Assembly (NCBI GenBank): GCA_002293615.1
Contig: DBDN01000010.1
Location: 1-10,430 of the forward strand
Source: Betaproteobacteria bacterium UBA931
Lineage (GTDB): Bacteria; Pseudomonadota; Gammaproteobacteria; Burkholderiales; Casimicrobiaceae
Reading direction: 5' to 3'
DNA: 10,430 bases
Position numbers and translations under genes: made by a program. Below, piece by piece: positions 1 through 6,191 of this stretch (position 1 is the stretch's first letter; every line of letters begins with the position of its first letter). Under the pieces are notes generated by a model. That model was given only the letters and a program-made list of their open reading frames with translations, was not told the origin of the DNA and did not search any database.

Positions 1-188
1 ATACTGTAGTCAGCATGGCCAAAAATGCGGAAAAGCTCTGAGGTGGAGTGCTGTAATATCTGATGGATCACATGCCATTCATCATCAAGCAAAACTTGAT
101 CGACAAATTGATCAAAGCGCAATGCGATGCCCAGCAGCATGATTACCAGAAGTACCACCCAGGCGATCCGTTCTTTATGCATTAGCAT
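1..188 (-). CDS. Membrane protein, probable family-39-type glycosyltransferase (N-terminal part, runs off left edge)
   Basis: Only the first 62 or so codons are in the window. The product starts MLMHKERIAWVVLLVIMLLG, a short basic head followed by a hydrophobic segment at about residues 8-22 that would be the first membrane helix. A loop with DDEWHVIHQIL and then IFGHADYS follows. This first-loop pattern (acidic DEWH, then a FG.AD.S stretch) resembles bacterial dolichyl-phosphate-mannose/ArnT-like (GT39, PMT-type) glycosyltransferases, whose first periplasmic loop carries catalytic acidic residues. The ATG at 188 is chosen because an AAGG lies 6 bases before it; an in-frame ATG at 182 is the alternative. 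The Shine-Dalgarno directly abuts the stop of the upstream TonB-family gene, 8 bases away, so the two are probably co-transcribed and translationally coupled. The family call is inference from a short fragment; that it is a membrane protein is firmer. Confidence 0.6.
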   Translation of the reverse strand, partial: MLMHKERIAWVVLLVIMLLGIALRFDQFVDQVLLDDEWHVIHQILQHSTSELFRIFGHADYS

Positions 189-196
189 TTTTTTCC

Positions 197-1195
197 TTAA
201 CGTGGCGCATAGCGCGTTTCCAGCGCATTGTCGCGAGTGAATGACCAAGTGCGTGTGATGTAAAGAATGTCGGCATCACGTTTGATATCGTCGGGGAAAT
301 TGGCGTAAGGTGCGCCCATCTCCACGATTTTTTGGGCGGCGGCATCGAGGATGCGATGGCCGGAACTGCGATCGACAGTAATTTCATGAATGCTGCCGTC
401 GCTTTTGATGGCAACCGTCAGCATCAGCGCGCCGTAGAGCTTTTCACGGCGCGCCGCTTCCGGGTAATTCAGGTTGCCGATACGCTCCACTTTTGAGCGC
501 CAGTCTTCGATGTAGCGGGCAAAACGGTATTCTTCGGCGCGCGAGCCGACGAAATGTTTGCGCGGGCGCTTCTGGTAGGTTTCGATATCTTTTTGAATCC
601 GCGCTTCGATCTGAATCAGTTCCAGCGAGCGATCCAGCATTTGTGTGGCGGTCGGTGTTTCTGTTTTGGGCGGTTGGTGTTTCGGTTCGGGCGTTTCTTT
701 TTCGACCGGTTTTTCCGATTTTGCCTGCGCTACCAGTTTTTGCACTTGCTTTTCCAGCTCTTCACGTTCTTTCTGCGCCGCCGCAAGCTGTGTTTCGGGC
801 TTGGGCAGTTTGGGCAGCGGCGTACCGGCTTTGCGGTCTTCATCGACGTTACCACCGCCATCAAGGTTGGCTTGCGCGAGCATTTCGGCTTTGGCGGGTT
901 TGGCTTTAGTGGCGCTATTGACCAGCACGACATCCATCGTCTGGTGCTTGTTCCACAGTTCGCGCACCGGCTTGGAAAAGGTGATGGTGCTGATGGCGAA
1001 CACATGCAGCGCGGCGGAAATCACAAGAAACTTGACGAACAGCGAATGCGCCCATAGTTCCTTAAAACCGTTTAAAGGCGCCGCCGCCCAGACGTAATCC
1101 GGAATTTTCGGCGTGCCGGGCGGTGCTTCAAGGGTTTTCAACGGCGCCGGTATTTTTGTCAAAGTCATGGGGAAAGTAAAAAGGCGATACCGCAT
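197..1195 (-). CDS. TonB-family protein (energy transducer TonB-like)
   Basis: A 332-residue protein with TonB architecture. It has a cytoplasmic head of about 50 residues, one membrane helix at about 52-72 (FVKFLVISAALHVFAIS), then a periplasmic linker rich in Lys, Glu and Pro with a coiled-coil-like stretch at about 138-165. The C-terminal domain at about 235-315 has the TonB signature NYPEAARREKLYGALMLTV followed by a DGSIHEITV strand and an SSGHRILDAAA helix. Known TonB proteins carry energy from ExbB/ExbD to outer-membrane receptors; no exbBD or receptor gene lies in the window, so partner and cargo are unknown. The head before the helix is longer than in classical TonB. The start is uncertain: neither the ATG at 1195 nor the in-frame ATG at 1168 (giving 323 residues, MTLTKIP) has a clear Shine-Dalgarno. 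It leads into the GT39-like gene and diverges from rplY. Confidence 0.85.
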   Translation of the reverse strand: MRYRLFTFPMTLTKIPAPLKTLEAPPGTPKIPDYVWAAAPLNGFKELWAHSLFVKFLVISAALHVFAISTITFSKPVRELWNKHQTMDVVLVNSATKAKPAKAEMLAQANLDGGGNVDEDRKAGTPLPKLPKPETQLAAAQKEREELEKQVQKLVAQAKSEKPVEKETPEPKHQPPKTETPTATQMLDRSLELIQIEARIQKDIETYQKRPRKHFVGSRAEEYRFARYIEDWRSKVERIGNLNYPEAARREKLYGALMLTVAIKSDGSIHEITVDRSSGHRILDAAAQKIVEMGAPYANFPDDIKRDADILYITRTWSFTRDNALETRYAPR

Positions 1196-1256
1196 TCTAC
1201 GTGAAACGAATGAATGTGGGAAAGTGGACTAAAAACCGGTAGTGATCTGTTTTAGC

Positions 1257-1286
1257 ATTATCGGTTACGGTAAGCCATTATGTAAC
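1257..1286 (-). promoter_or_regulatory. Possible promoter for the TonB-family gene
   Basis: On the minus strand GTTACA (1286-1281, 4 of 6 to the sigma-70 -35 box) is followed after 18 bases by GATAAT (1262-1257, 5 of 6 to the -10 box). Initiation would fall near 1250, leaving a leader of about 55 to 82 bases depending on the start codon. An imperfect inverted repeat, ATCGGTTAC at 1260-1268 against GTAACGAT at 1282-1289, covers both boxes and could be an operator. The match is modest and the assignment tentative. Confidence 0.35.
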
Positions 1287-1306
1287 GATACTGCGCTTTC
1301 AGTATC
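1287..1306. repeat. Perfect 7-bp inverted repeat upstream of the rplY promoter
   Basis: GATACTG (1287-1293) and CAGTATC (1300-1306) are exact reverse complements separated by six bases. The dyad is centred about 57 bases before the expected rplY transcription start and just upstream of the putative minus-strand promoter. It has no T-tract, so it is not a terminator. Position and symmetry would suit a regulator binding site, but no regulator is identified. Confidence 0.4.
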
Positions 1307-1318
1307 CCCGGAATCGGT

Positions 1319-1354
1319 TTGTCCTATGTTGAGAGGGCTGCTATAATCACGCCC
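1319..1354 (+). promoter_or_regulatory. Sigma-70 promoter of rplY
   Basis: TTGTCC (1319-1324, 4 of 6 to the -35 consensus), a 17-base spacer, and a perfect TATAAT (1342-1347). Initiation is expected near 1353-1355, giving a leader of about 105 bases before the rplY ATG. The bases between the -10 box and the start, CACGCCC, are GC-rich, the kind of discriminator typical of promoters for ribosomal components that respond to ppGpp; that regulation is inferred here. Confidence 0.75.
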
Positions 1355-1358
1355 TTTC

Positions 1359-1427
1359 GCGCTTCTGCGATGCAATGAGAAGCGCTTGTCGCCAACCGCG
1401 GACGACCCGCTGCCATGATGCAGCGCT
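1359..1427 (+). promoter_or_regulatory. Structured rplY leader with two mutually exclusive hairpins
   Basis: An 8-bp perfect stem pairs GCGCTTCT (1359-1366) with AGAAGCGC (1378-1385) around an 11-base loop, starting within a few bases of the expected 5' end of the mRNA. Part of its 3' arm, AGCGCT at 1381-1386, can instead pair with a second AGCGCT at 1422-1427, enclosing a small GCGG/CCGC hairpin at 1398-1410. Both structures use the same bases and so compete. Ribosomal protein leaders often bind their own product, and autogenous control of rplY by L25 is known in E. coli. Whether this leader does so is inference. It contains no Shine-Dalgarno; that of rplY lies further on at 1446-1451. Confidence 0.45.
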
Positions 1428-1458
1428 AGGGAAGGCCGCAGACACAAGGAGTAAAATC

Positions 1459-2124
1459 ATGGCTATCAGCCAACAGCAGGTGCTTGAAATTTCAGCGCAG
1501 TCGCGCTCAGAAGAAGGCCGTGGCGCCAGCCGCCGCATTCGCCGTACAGGCAATGTGCCGGGCGTCATTTATGGCGGGGACGCCGCGCCGTCGCCGATCA
1601 CGCTGGATCATAACGTGCTTTATCATGCGTTACGTAAAGAGGCGTTCCATTCGTCGATTCTGACAATCAATCTCGATAAAAAGCCGGTACAGGTGTTGTT
1701 GCGCGATGTGCAAATGCACCCGTATAAACAGCAGGTGCTGCACGTCGATTTTCTGCGCGTGGATCCGAAGCGGAAGATCACGATGCGTGTGCCGTTGCAT
1801 TTCGTCAACGGCGATATTTCGCCTGCGGTGAAACTCGAAGGCGCGCTGATCAACCAAATCATGAATGAGTTGGAGATTTCCTGTTTGCCGAAAGATCTTC
1901 CCGAATACATCGAAGTCGATCTTTCCGAGATGACTGTCGGCACTACGATTCACGTATCATCACTGAAGCTGCCCCAGGGGGTTGCCGCCGTGGCATCTCA
2001 TGGCATTGACCCGACAGTGGCCAGCGCGGCGGTGGTGAAAGAAGAAGTGGTCACGGAAGGCGAGGCGGGCATGGAAGGTATTGCGCCTGTCTCCGGAGCC
2101 GCCGAAGAAAACAAAGAAGAATAA
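1459..2124 (+). CDS. rplY: 50S ribosomal protein L25 (long CTC/TL5-type form)
   Basis: A 221-residue protein of the large bL25 family, which binds 5S rRNA in the central protuberance of the 50S subunit. The N-terminal L25 domain (about 1-95) has the typical opening RSEEGRGASRRIRRTGNVPG and VIYGG, and later LLRDVQMHP followed by HVDFLRVDP. The C-terminal beta domain of the TL5 type (about 98-190) has VPLHFVN, NELEISCLPKDLPEYIEVDL and the SSLKLPQGV end. A tail of about 30 residues is strongly acidic (ending ENKEE), as is usual for the long form. The ATG at 1459 is chosen because AAGGAG lies 7 bases before it; the frame is open back to an ATG at 1375, but that lies in the leader hairpin and has no ribosome site. 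It has its own promoter and leader and ends in a terminator before pth. Confidence 0.97.
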   Translation: MAISQQQVLEISAQSRSEEGRGASRRIRRTGNVPGVIYGGDAAPSPITLDHNVLYHALRKEAFHSSILTINLDKKPVQVLLRDVQMHPYKQQVLHVDFLRVDPKRKITMRVPLHFVNGDISPAVKLEGALINQIMNELEISCLPKDLPEYIEVDLSEMTVGTTIHVSSLKLPQGVAAVASHGIDPTVASAAVVKEEVVTEGEAGMEGIAPVSGAAEENKEE

Positions 2125-2147
2125 CGGGCGCTTTTGCTTTCATGATC

Positions 2148-2185
2148 AAATCGCCCGCCCGGGTAAGGCGCGGGCGATTTTATTT
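2148..2185 (+). terminator. Rho-independent terminator between rplY and pth
   Basis: An 11-bp perfect stem pairs AAATCGCCCGC (2148-2158) with GCGGGCGATTT (2170-2180) around an 11-base loop, followed by TATTT, so the T-run is TTTTATTT. It lies 23 bases after the rplY stop and 27 before the pth start. I see no clear promoter between it and pth, so read-through may feed pth and ychF and the element may act as an attenuator. Confidence 0.85.
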
Positions 2186-2212
2186 CCGAATGGGATTTGT
2201 TCAAGGTAAAAC

Positions 2213-2836
2213 GTGGCGGGCTTTCGTTTAATTGTCGGACTGGGCAATATCGGGCGTAACTACACGGATACACGCCATAACGTCGGCTTTTGGTGGGCGG
2301 ACGAATTGGCGCGTGCGTTGTGCGCGGATTTTTCGCACGAAGCCCGTTTTTCCGGCGAATTGGCAAAAACCAACCAAGGATTGCGTTTGCTCAAGCCGAT
2401 GACGTATATGAATCTTTCCGGCCATTCGGTATTGGCTGTTGCGCAGTTCTTCGATATTGCGCCGGAAGAAATGCTGGTGGTGCACGACGATCTCGATCTT
2501 TTGCCCGGCGTCGTTCGGTTGAAACAGGGCGGCGGCCATGCCGGGCATAACGGGTTGCGCGATATCGGCGTGAAGCTGGGCAGCGCCGATTTCTGGCGCT
2601 TGCGTTTTGGCATTGGCCATCCGCGTCATTCGGAAACGCCGCAGCAGGCGGTCGCCGATTATGTATTAAAGCCGCCGTTGCCGGATGAGTTGCCCGCAAT
2701 TGAAAAGGCAATGAAAAAAGCGCTGGATGTTTGGCCATTGCTTGCCCGCGGCGATGATGTTGATGCGATGCGTATTCTGCATACCGACGCTGCCGGGAAA
2801 CCGGCAAGCAAAACCGACAAGGAATCTTCTTTATGA
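2213..2836 (+). CDS. pth: Peptidyl-tRNA hydrolase
   Basis: A 207-residue cytosolic enzyme that frees tRNA from peptidyl-tRNA dropped by ribosomes. All bacterial Pth active-site positions are present: N12 in GLGNIGRNY, the catalytic H22 in TRHNVGF, N67 in PMTYMNLSG, D92 in VVHDDLD, and H112-N113 in GGGHAGHNGLRDI. Numbering is within one or two residues of the E. coli enzyme (N10, H20, N68, D93, N114). The start is GTG, supported by AAGG 6 bases upstream and by alignment of the first strand (FRLIVGLGN). It follows rplY, a common pairing. Its TGA overlaps the ychF start codon as ATGA, which suggests translational coupling. The last 20 or so residues (GKPASKTDKESSL) form a polar tail. Confidence 0.97.
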   Translation: MAGFRLIVGLGNIGRNYTDTRHNVGFWWADELARALCADFSHEARFSGELAKTNQGLRLLKPMTYMNLSGHSVLAVAQFFDIAPEEMLVVHDDLDLLPGVVRLKQGGGHAGHNGLRDIGVKLGSADFWRLRFGIGHPRHSETPQQAVADYVLKPPLPDELPAIEKAMKKALDVWPLLARGDDVDAMRILHTDAAGKPASKTDKESSL

Positions 2837-3927
2837 GTTTACGTTGTGGCATTGTTGGCTTGCCGAACGTCGGCAAATCCACGTTGTTTAACGCGCTGAC
2901 CAAGGCCGGCGTTTCCGCCGAGAATTATCCATTTTGCACGATTGAGCCCAATGTCGGCATTGTCGAGGTGCCCGACGCGCGGCTGGACCAGCTTGCGGCG
3001 GTCGTTCATCCGCAGCGTGTCCAGCATGCGGTGGTGGAATTTGTCGATATTGCCGGTTTGGTTGCCGGCGCGTCGAAAGGCGAAGGATTGGGCAACCAGT
3101 TTCTCGCCAACATTCGTGAAACCGACGCAATCGCCCATGTCGTGCGTTGCTTTCACAACGATAATGTCGTGCATGTTGCCGGTCAGGTCGATCCGGTTTC
3201 CGACATCGAAGTGATCAATACCGAGCTGGCGCTTGCCGATCTGGCGTCGGTCGAAAAGCAGATGGCCAAGTACGAGAAGGCAGCGCGTGCCGGCGGCGAT
3301 AAAGAAGCGCAACGCTTATTTGCGGTGTTGCAAAAAGTATATGTGGCGTTAAGCGAAGGGCGTCCGGCGCGTACCGCCGATTTATACGATGAGGAAAAAG
3401 CACTGCTGCGCCCGTTCTTCCTGTTGACGATGAAGCCGACCATGTATGTCGCCAATGTTGATGAAAACGGTTTTCGGGACAATTCCCTGCTTGATGCGGT
3501 AATGGCTTATGCGAAAAAAGAAAACGCTTCGGTGGTGCCGGTATGCGCATCGCTGGAAGCGGAAATCGCCGATCTTGACGGTGAAGACAAACGTGTTTTT
3601 CTAGAGGACATGGGGTTGGATGAGCCGGGGCTGGATCGTGTGATTCATGCCGGTTATCAATTGCTTGGCTTGCAGACATACTTTACCGCGGGCGTCAAAG
3701 AAGTGCGGGCGTGGACGATTCATGTCGGCGACACCGCGCCGCAGGCGGCGGGCGTGATTCACACGGATTTTGAAAAAGGTTTTATTCGCGCGCAAACCAT
3801 CGCGTTTGCCGATTTCGTCAACTACAAGGGCGAGCAAGGCGCTAAAGAGGCGGGCAAAATGCGTGCTGAAGGAAAAGATTACGTGGTGCAGGACGGCGAC
3901 GTGATGAACTTTTTGTTCAGCGGCTGA
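2833..3927 (+). CDS. ychF: Redox-regulated ATPase YchF (OLA1/Obg-like family)
   Basis: A 364-residue P-loop protein of the Obg-HflX superfamily. The P-loop is GLPNVGKST (9-17), the switch II region DIAGLVAGASKGEGLGN starts at D72, and the fourth motif is NVDE (208-211) in place of NKxD. That substitution is the family hallmark and explains its preference for ATP over GTP. The middle carries the coiled-coil insert (about 130-165, VEKQMAKYEKAARAGG), and a TGS domain fills about 280-363, ending DYVVQDGDVMNFLFSG. The protein binds ribosomes and is linked to stress responses. AAGGA lies 9 bases before the ATG, which overlaps the pth stop by 4 bases. It ends only 2 bases from the convergent plsY stop, with no room for a separate terminator. 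Confidence 0.97.
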   Translation: MSLRCGIVGLPNVGKSTLFNALTKAGVSAENYPFCTIEPNVGIVEVPDARLDQLAAVVHPQRVQHAVVEFVDIAGLVAGASKGEGLGNQFLANIRETDAIAHVVRCFHNDNVVHVAGQVDPVSDIEVINTELALADLASVEKQMAKYEKAARAGGDKEAQRLFAVLQKVYVALSEGRPARTADLYDEEKALLRPFFLLTMKPTMYVANVDENGFRDNSLLDAVMAYAKKENASVVPVCASLEAEIADLDGEDKRVFLEDMGLDEPGLDRVIHAGYQLLGLQTYFTAGVKEVRAWTIHVGDTAPQAAGVIHTDFEKGFIRAQTIAFADFVNYKGEQGAKEAGKMRAEGKDYVVQDGDVMNFLFSG

Positions 3928-3929
3928 TT

Positions 3930-4532
3930 CTATTGTTGGAGCCGGTCTTCTTTGCCTTGGCACAGGCGCATGATATTACTCTTGTGCCGCCAGATCAGTA
4001 AAAGCACCATGGCCACAAATGTCCAGCTTAAAACGCTGTTGCCGTAAATCCAGAACGCGCCGATCAGCAAGGCCAACGCGGCAGCCAGCGCGGCCAGCGA
4101 ACTGATTTTAAGACCGACGGCAATCGCCAGCCAGATTACCAGCAACAACAGGCCAAGTTTCCAGTTCAGCGCAAAGATCACGCCGGCGGCGGTGGCGACC
4201 CCTTTACCGCCTTTGAAACGGTGGAAGACCGGGAAAAGGTGGCCGAGAAAAACGGCGAGCGCAGCGGCGGGGACGATATGCGGCGACACTTCGGGAAAAA
4301 CCTTGATGGAAAACAAGGCGATCATTACGGCAACGATACCTTTGAGCGCGTCGCCGGCCAATGTGAGCGCCGCCGCTTTTTTGTTGCCGGTACGTAAAAC
4401 ATTGGTCGCGCCCGGATTGCCGGAGCCGTATTGATGCGGATCGGGCAGCGCCATGATCCGGCTGACAATCACGGCAAACGATACCGAGCCGAGAAGGTAA
4501 GCGATGATGACAATGGCTATGTTGGTCAGCAC
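3930..4532 (-). CDS. plsY: Glycerol-3-phosphate acyltransferase PlsY
   Basis: An integral membrane enzyme that moves an acyl group from acyl-phosphate to glycerol-3-phosphate, the first step of phospholipid synthesis (partner PlsX is not in the window). From a GTG at 4532 it has 200 residues, the usual family length. The conserved loops are present: YGSGNPGATNVLR at 35-47, and later GHLFPVFHRFKGGKGVATAA, whose glycine- and lysine-rich part is the phosphate-binding motif. Membrane helices occur at about 5-25, about 55-78, and then in a series of hydrophobic stretches to the end. The GTG is preferred because GGA lies 6 bases before it and the first helix starts at once. An in-frame ATG at 4574 would add 14 residues, but its GGAGG lies only 2 bases away, too close. 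It is divergent from folB and convergent with ychF. Confidence 0.93.
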   Translation of the reverse strand: MLTNIAIVIIAYLLGSVSFAVIVSRIMALPDPHQYGSGNPGATNVLRTGNKKAAALTLAGDALKGIVAVMIALFSIKVFPEVSPHIVPAAALAVFLGHLFPVFHRFKGGKGVATAAGVIFALNWKLGLLLLVIWLAIAVGLKISSLAALAAALALLIGAFWIYGNSVLSWTFVAMVLLLIWRHKSNIMRLCQGKEDRLQQ

Positions 4533-4604
4533 GGAAAATCCATCTTCGATTAAAATGTGGCGATTGTAGTGCATTTCCTCCGCGATGCGCGGCTTTCTAT
4601 TCGT

Positions 4605-4973
4605 ATGACAAAGAATCTGATTATCATTCGCGATTTGAAATTGAATACGGTGATTGGCGTCAAGCCGTGGGAAAAACACTTGCCGCAGACGCTATTGCTT
4701 GATCTGGAAATTGAACCGGCGTCAGACCAAGTGTTTGTCAGTGATACCTTGACGGACGGTATCGATTATGTAGCGGTGGTGGCGCGTATTCGGGAGTATG
4801 CCCAAACGCATCGATGTTTGTTGCTGGAGCGCTTTGCCGAAACAATAGCAAAAATAGTATTAGGCGAATTTGCCGCGATGTCGGTAATGGTGTCGGTACG
4901 CAAACCGGCGGTTTTGCCGGACGTGCGTGAAATAGGCGTCGCGATTACACGCCGGAAAAAAAGTAATATTTGA
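4605..4973 (+). CDS. folB: Dihydroneopterin aldolase
   Basis: A 122-residue cytosolic folate-pathway enzyme that cleaves 7,8-dihydroneopterin to 6-hydroxymethyl-dihydropterin and glycolaldehyde. It shows family features in order: IIIRDLKLNTVIGVKPWE (the GV..WE strand-turn), DGIDYVAVVARI, the LLLERFAETIA helix with the pterin-anchoring Glu, and SVRKPAVLPDV with the catalytic lysine at K100. Length matches the family (about 118-122). The ATG at 4605 is chosen by alignment; its ribosome site is weak. The frame is open back to a GTG at 4557, which would add 16 residues with no family support. Some homologues also epimerise the substrate, and this sequence cannot exclude that. The folB/plsY divergent arrangement is common in proteobacteria and the 72 bases between their starts must hold both promoters, though none stands out. 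Confidence 0.95.
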   Translation: MTKNLIIIRDLKLNTVIGVKPWEKHLPQTLLLDLEIEPASDQVFVSDTLTDGIDYVAVVARIREYAQTHRCLLLERFAETIAKIVLGEFAAMSVMVSVRKPAVLPDVREIGVAITRRKKSNI

Positions 4974-4979
4974 TTTTAA

Positions 4980-5006
4980 AAAAAGCCGCGAAAATCACGG
5001 CTTTTT
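4980..5006. terminator. Bidirectional terminator between folB and the cytochrome c gene
   Basis: AAAAAGCCG (4980-4988) pairs with CGGCTTTTT (4998-5006) around a 9-base loop. The flanking A and T runs give a U-tract when read in either direction, so one hairpin can end folB (stop at 4973) and the convergent cytochrome gene (stop at 5030). Confidence 0.88.
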
Positions 5007-5029
5007 CAGGGATACTCAAAAGACTTTTG

Positions 5030-5344
5030 TTACTTAACGCCCATGATATAGTTAATCATGGTTTTGATATCATCATCCGAGATATTCTGGTGCGGCGGCA
5101 TGGGTGGAGATCCCCAAACGCCGCGGCTGCCTTTCTTGACACGCTCGGCCATTTGCGCAGGCGCTGCCGCATCGCCCGTGTATTTTTTGGCAATATCCTG
5201 ATAAGAAGGCCCCACCGATTTTTGGTCAATTTTATGGCAAGCGGTACATTTATACTGTTTGATCAAGGCTTCGCCGTCTTGCGCAAACGAGGGCGCCGCA
5301 ATAAGCAGAGTCGTCAAAGGAAGGGCAAATAGAATTTTTTTCAT
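5030..5344 (-). CDS. Periplasmic cytochrome c, class I (c551/c552-like)
   Basis: A 104-residue precursor. Residues 1-21 (MKKILFALPLTTLLIAAPSF then A) form a Sec signal peptide with likely cleavage after A21, leaving a mature protein of about 83 residues. The haem motif is CTACH (33-37), with H37 as one axial ligand and M82 in SPPMPPH as the other, followed by the C-terminal helix ISDDDIKTMINYIMGV. Size and motif spacing match the small c551/c552 electron carriers that serve oxidases or denitrification enzymes in proteobacteria; the partner cannot be told from this window. The ATG at 5344 is chosen for the signal peptide and GAGAGG about 10 bases upstream; the open frame back to an ATG at 5374 would put 10 polar residues before it. 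It is monocistronic, convergent with folB and divergent from nadD. Confidence 0.93.
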   Translation of the reverse strand: MKKILFALPLTTLLIAAPSFAQDGEALIKQYKCTACHKIDQKSVGPSYQDIAKKYTGDAAAPAQMAERVKKGSRGVWGSPPMPPHQNISDDDIKTMINYIMGVK

Positions 5345-5517
5345 GGTAAAACACCTCTCATCGTTATCGTTCATGTATGCAGGAAAATATACTCTAACAT
5401 ACCCATTTCCTGATTTGCCGATATTTACATTGGCCCTGAACGTATGTTGAAAGAGGTGTTATTTTGGGCGTTGTTCTTTTGCGGATAAATCAAGTTTGAT
5501 GGGTAAAGAGATAAATT
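5345..5517. other. Intergenic region between the cytochrome c gene and nadD
   Basis: These 173 bases must carry the control of two divergent genes. I see no convincing sigma-70 promoter in either direction. A 7-bp dyad, CAGGAAA (5380-5386) against TTTCCTG (5406-5412) with a 19-base gap, is AT-rich inside and could be a binding site, but could also be chance. A 14-codon reading frame at 5444-5488 (MLKEVLFWALFFCG) is hydrophobic but has no ribosome site and I do not call it a gene. Confidence 0.4.
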
Positions 5518-6177
5518 TTGGGTTTTGAACAACGATATATTGGCTGCTTGGGGGGCACGTTTGACCCTGTCCATGATGGGCATTTGGCGGTAGCGGCGCA
5601 TGCCCGGCTTGCTTTGCGCCTGGATGAAATGCGCTTTATCCCGGCAGGGGTTCCGGTACATCGCGGCGTGCCGGGCGCGTCGCCGGAAGACCGTCTGGCG
5701 ATGCTGCGCCTGGCGCTTGACGATCGGTCGGGCATGATCGTTGACGAACGGGAAATTCGCAATGCGCGCGCCAGCCAGCCGAATTACACGTTGCATACAT
5801 TGCAGTCGTTGCGCGCGGATATGCCAAGAGCAATGCTGTGCTGGATCGTCGGCGACGATGCTTTTGCCGCGCTGGCGACTTGGCATCGGTGGCAGGAGCT
5901 GTTTGACTGCGCGCATTTTATTGTAGTAACTCGCGAAACGCGTCGTGAGCTACCGGAAACATTGCGTGCGTTTATTCGGGGGCGGGAGGCAGCGTCGGCG
6001 GAAACGCTACGGCAACAGAAATCCGGGCTGGTTTACCATCTGGCGATGCCGCCGCATGTGGCGTCGGCAACGGCAATTCGCGCGGCAATCGCCGAAAACC
6101 GTACCGGGAACATCCAAAATTTGCTTCCAGAAACAGTTTTGGCCTATATTGCGCAGCGGCGGCTTTATCGCGCCTAA
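5518..6177 (+). CDS. nadD: Nicotinate-nucleotide adenylyltransferase
   Basis: A 219-residue enzyme that joins nicotinate mononucleotide and ATP to give deamido-NAD in NAD synthesis. The nucleotidyltransferase signature GGTFDPVHDGHL is at 12-23, with the ATP-binding HxGH-type residues H19 and H22. Later come MRFIPAGVPVHR, NYTLHTLQSLR, the WIVGDDAFAALATWHRW block and the C-terminal SATAIRAAI, a variant of the usual ISSTxIR. The start is TTG: an in-frame TAA lies at 5512-5514, so only TTG at 5518 (or the non-standard ATT before it) can precede the first strand, and AAAGAG lies 7 bases upstream. It is followed 14 bases later by rsfS, the common nadD-rsfS-rlmH order; holA or hemF, frequent upstream neighbours elsewhere, are absent here. 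Confidence 0.95.
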   Translation: MGFEQRYIGCLGGTFDPVHDGHLAVAAHARLALRLDEMRFIPAGVPVHRGVPGASPEDRLAMLRLALDDRSGMIVDEREIRNARASQPNYTLHTLQSLRADMPRAMLCWIVGDDAFAALATWHRWQELFDCAHFIVVTRETRRELPETLRAFIRGREAASAETLRQQKSGLVYHLAMPPHVASATAIRAAIAENRTGNIQNLLPETVLAYIAQRRLYRA

Positions 6178-6191
6178 CTTTTTAAGAAACC

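Noticed and set aside
493..1097. Three long plus-strand frames opposite the TonB-family gene
   Set aside because: They are rich in Phe/Arg or Ser/Cys with no recognisable domain and arise from the Lys/Pro/Glu-rich TonB linker on the other strand; none has a good ribosome site.
1375..1458. Upstream ATG extending rplY by 28 codons
   Set aside because: The ATG lies in the leader hairpin without a ribosome site, while the ATG at 1459 has AAGGAG at the right distance and fits the family start.
1196..1458. A tRNA gene or prs in front of rplY, as in some relatives
   Set aside because: No cloverleaf with acceptor stem and T-loop consensus and no Prs coding sequence is present; the region holds only promoters, dyads and the leader.
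4533..4679. Longer plsY start running into folB
   Set aside because: The added residues are polar and lie opposite folB and its upstream region; the GTG at 4532 gives the normal length and places the first helix at the N-terminus.
5444..5488. 14-codon hydrophobic frame upstream of nadD
   Set aside because: No Shine-Dalgarno, very short, and no sign of conservation can be judged from one sequence.
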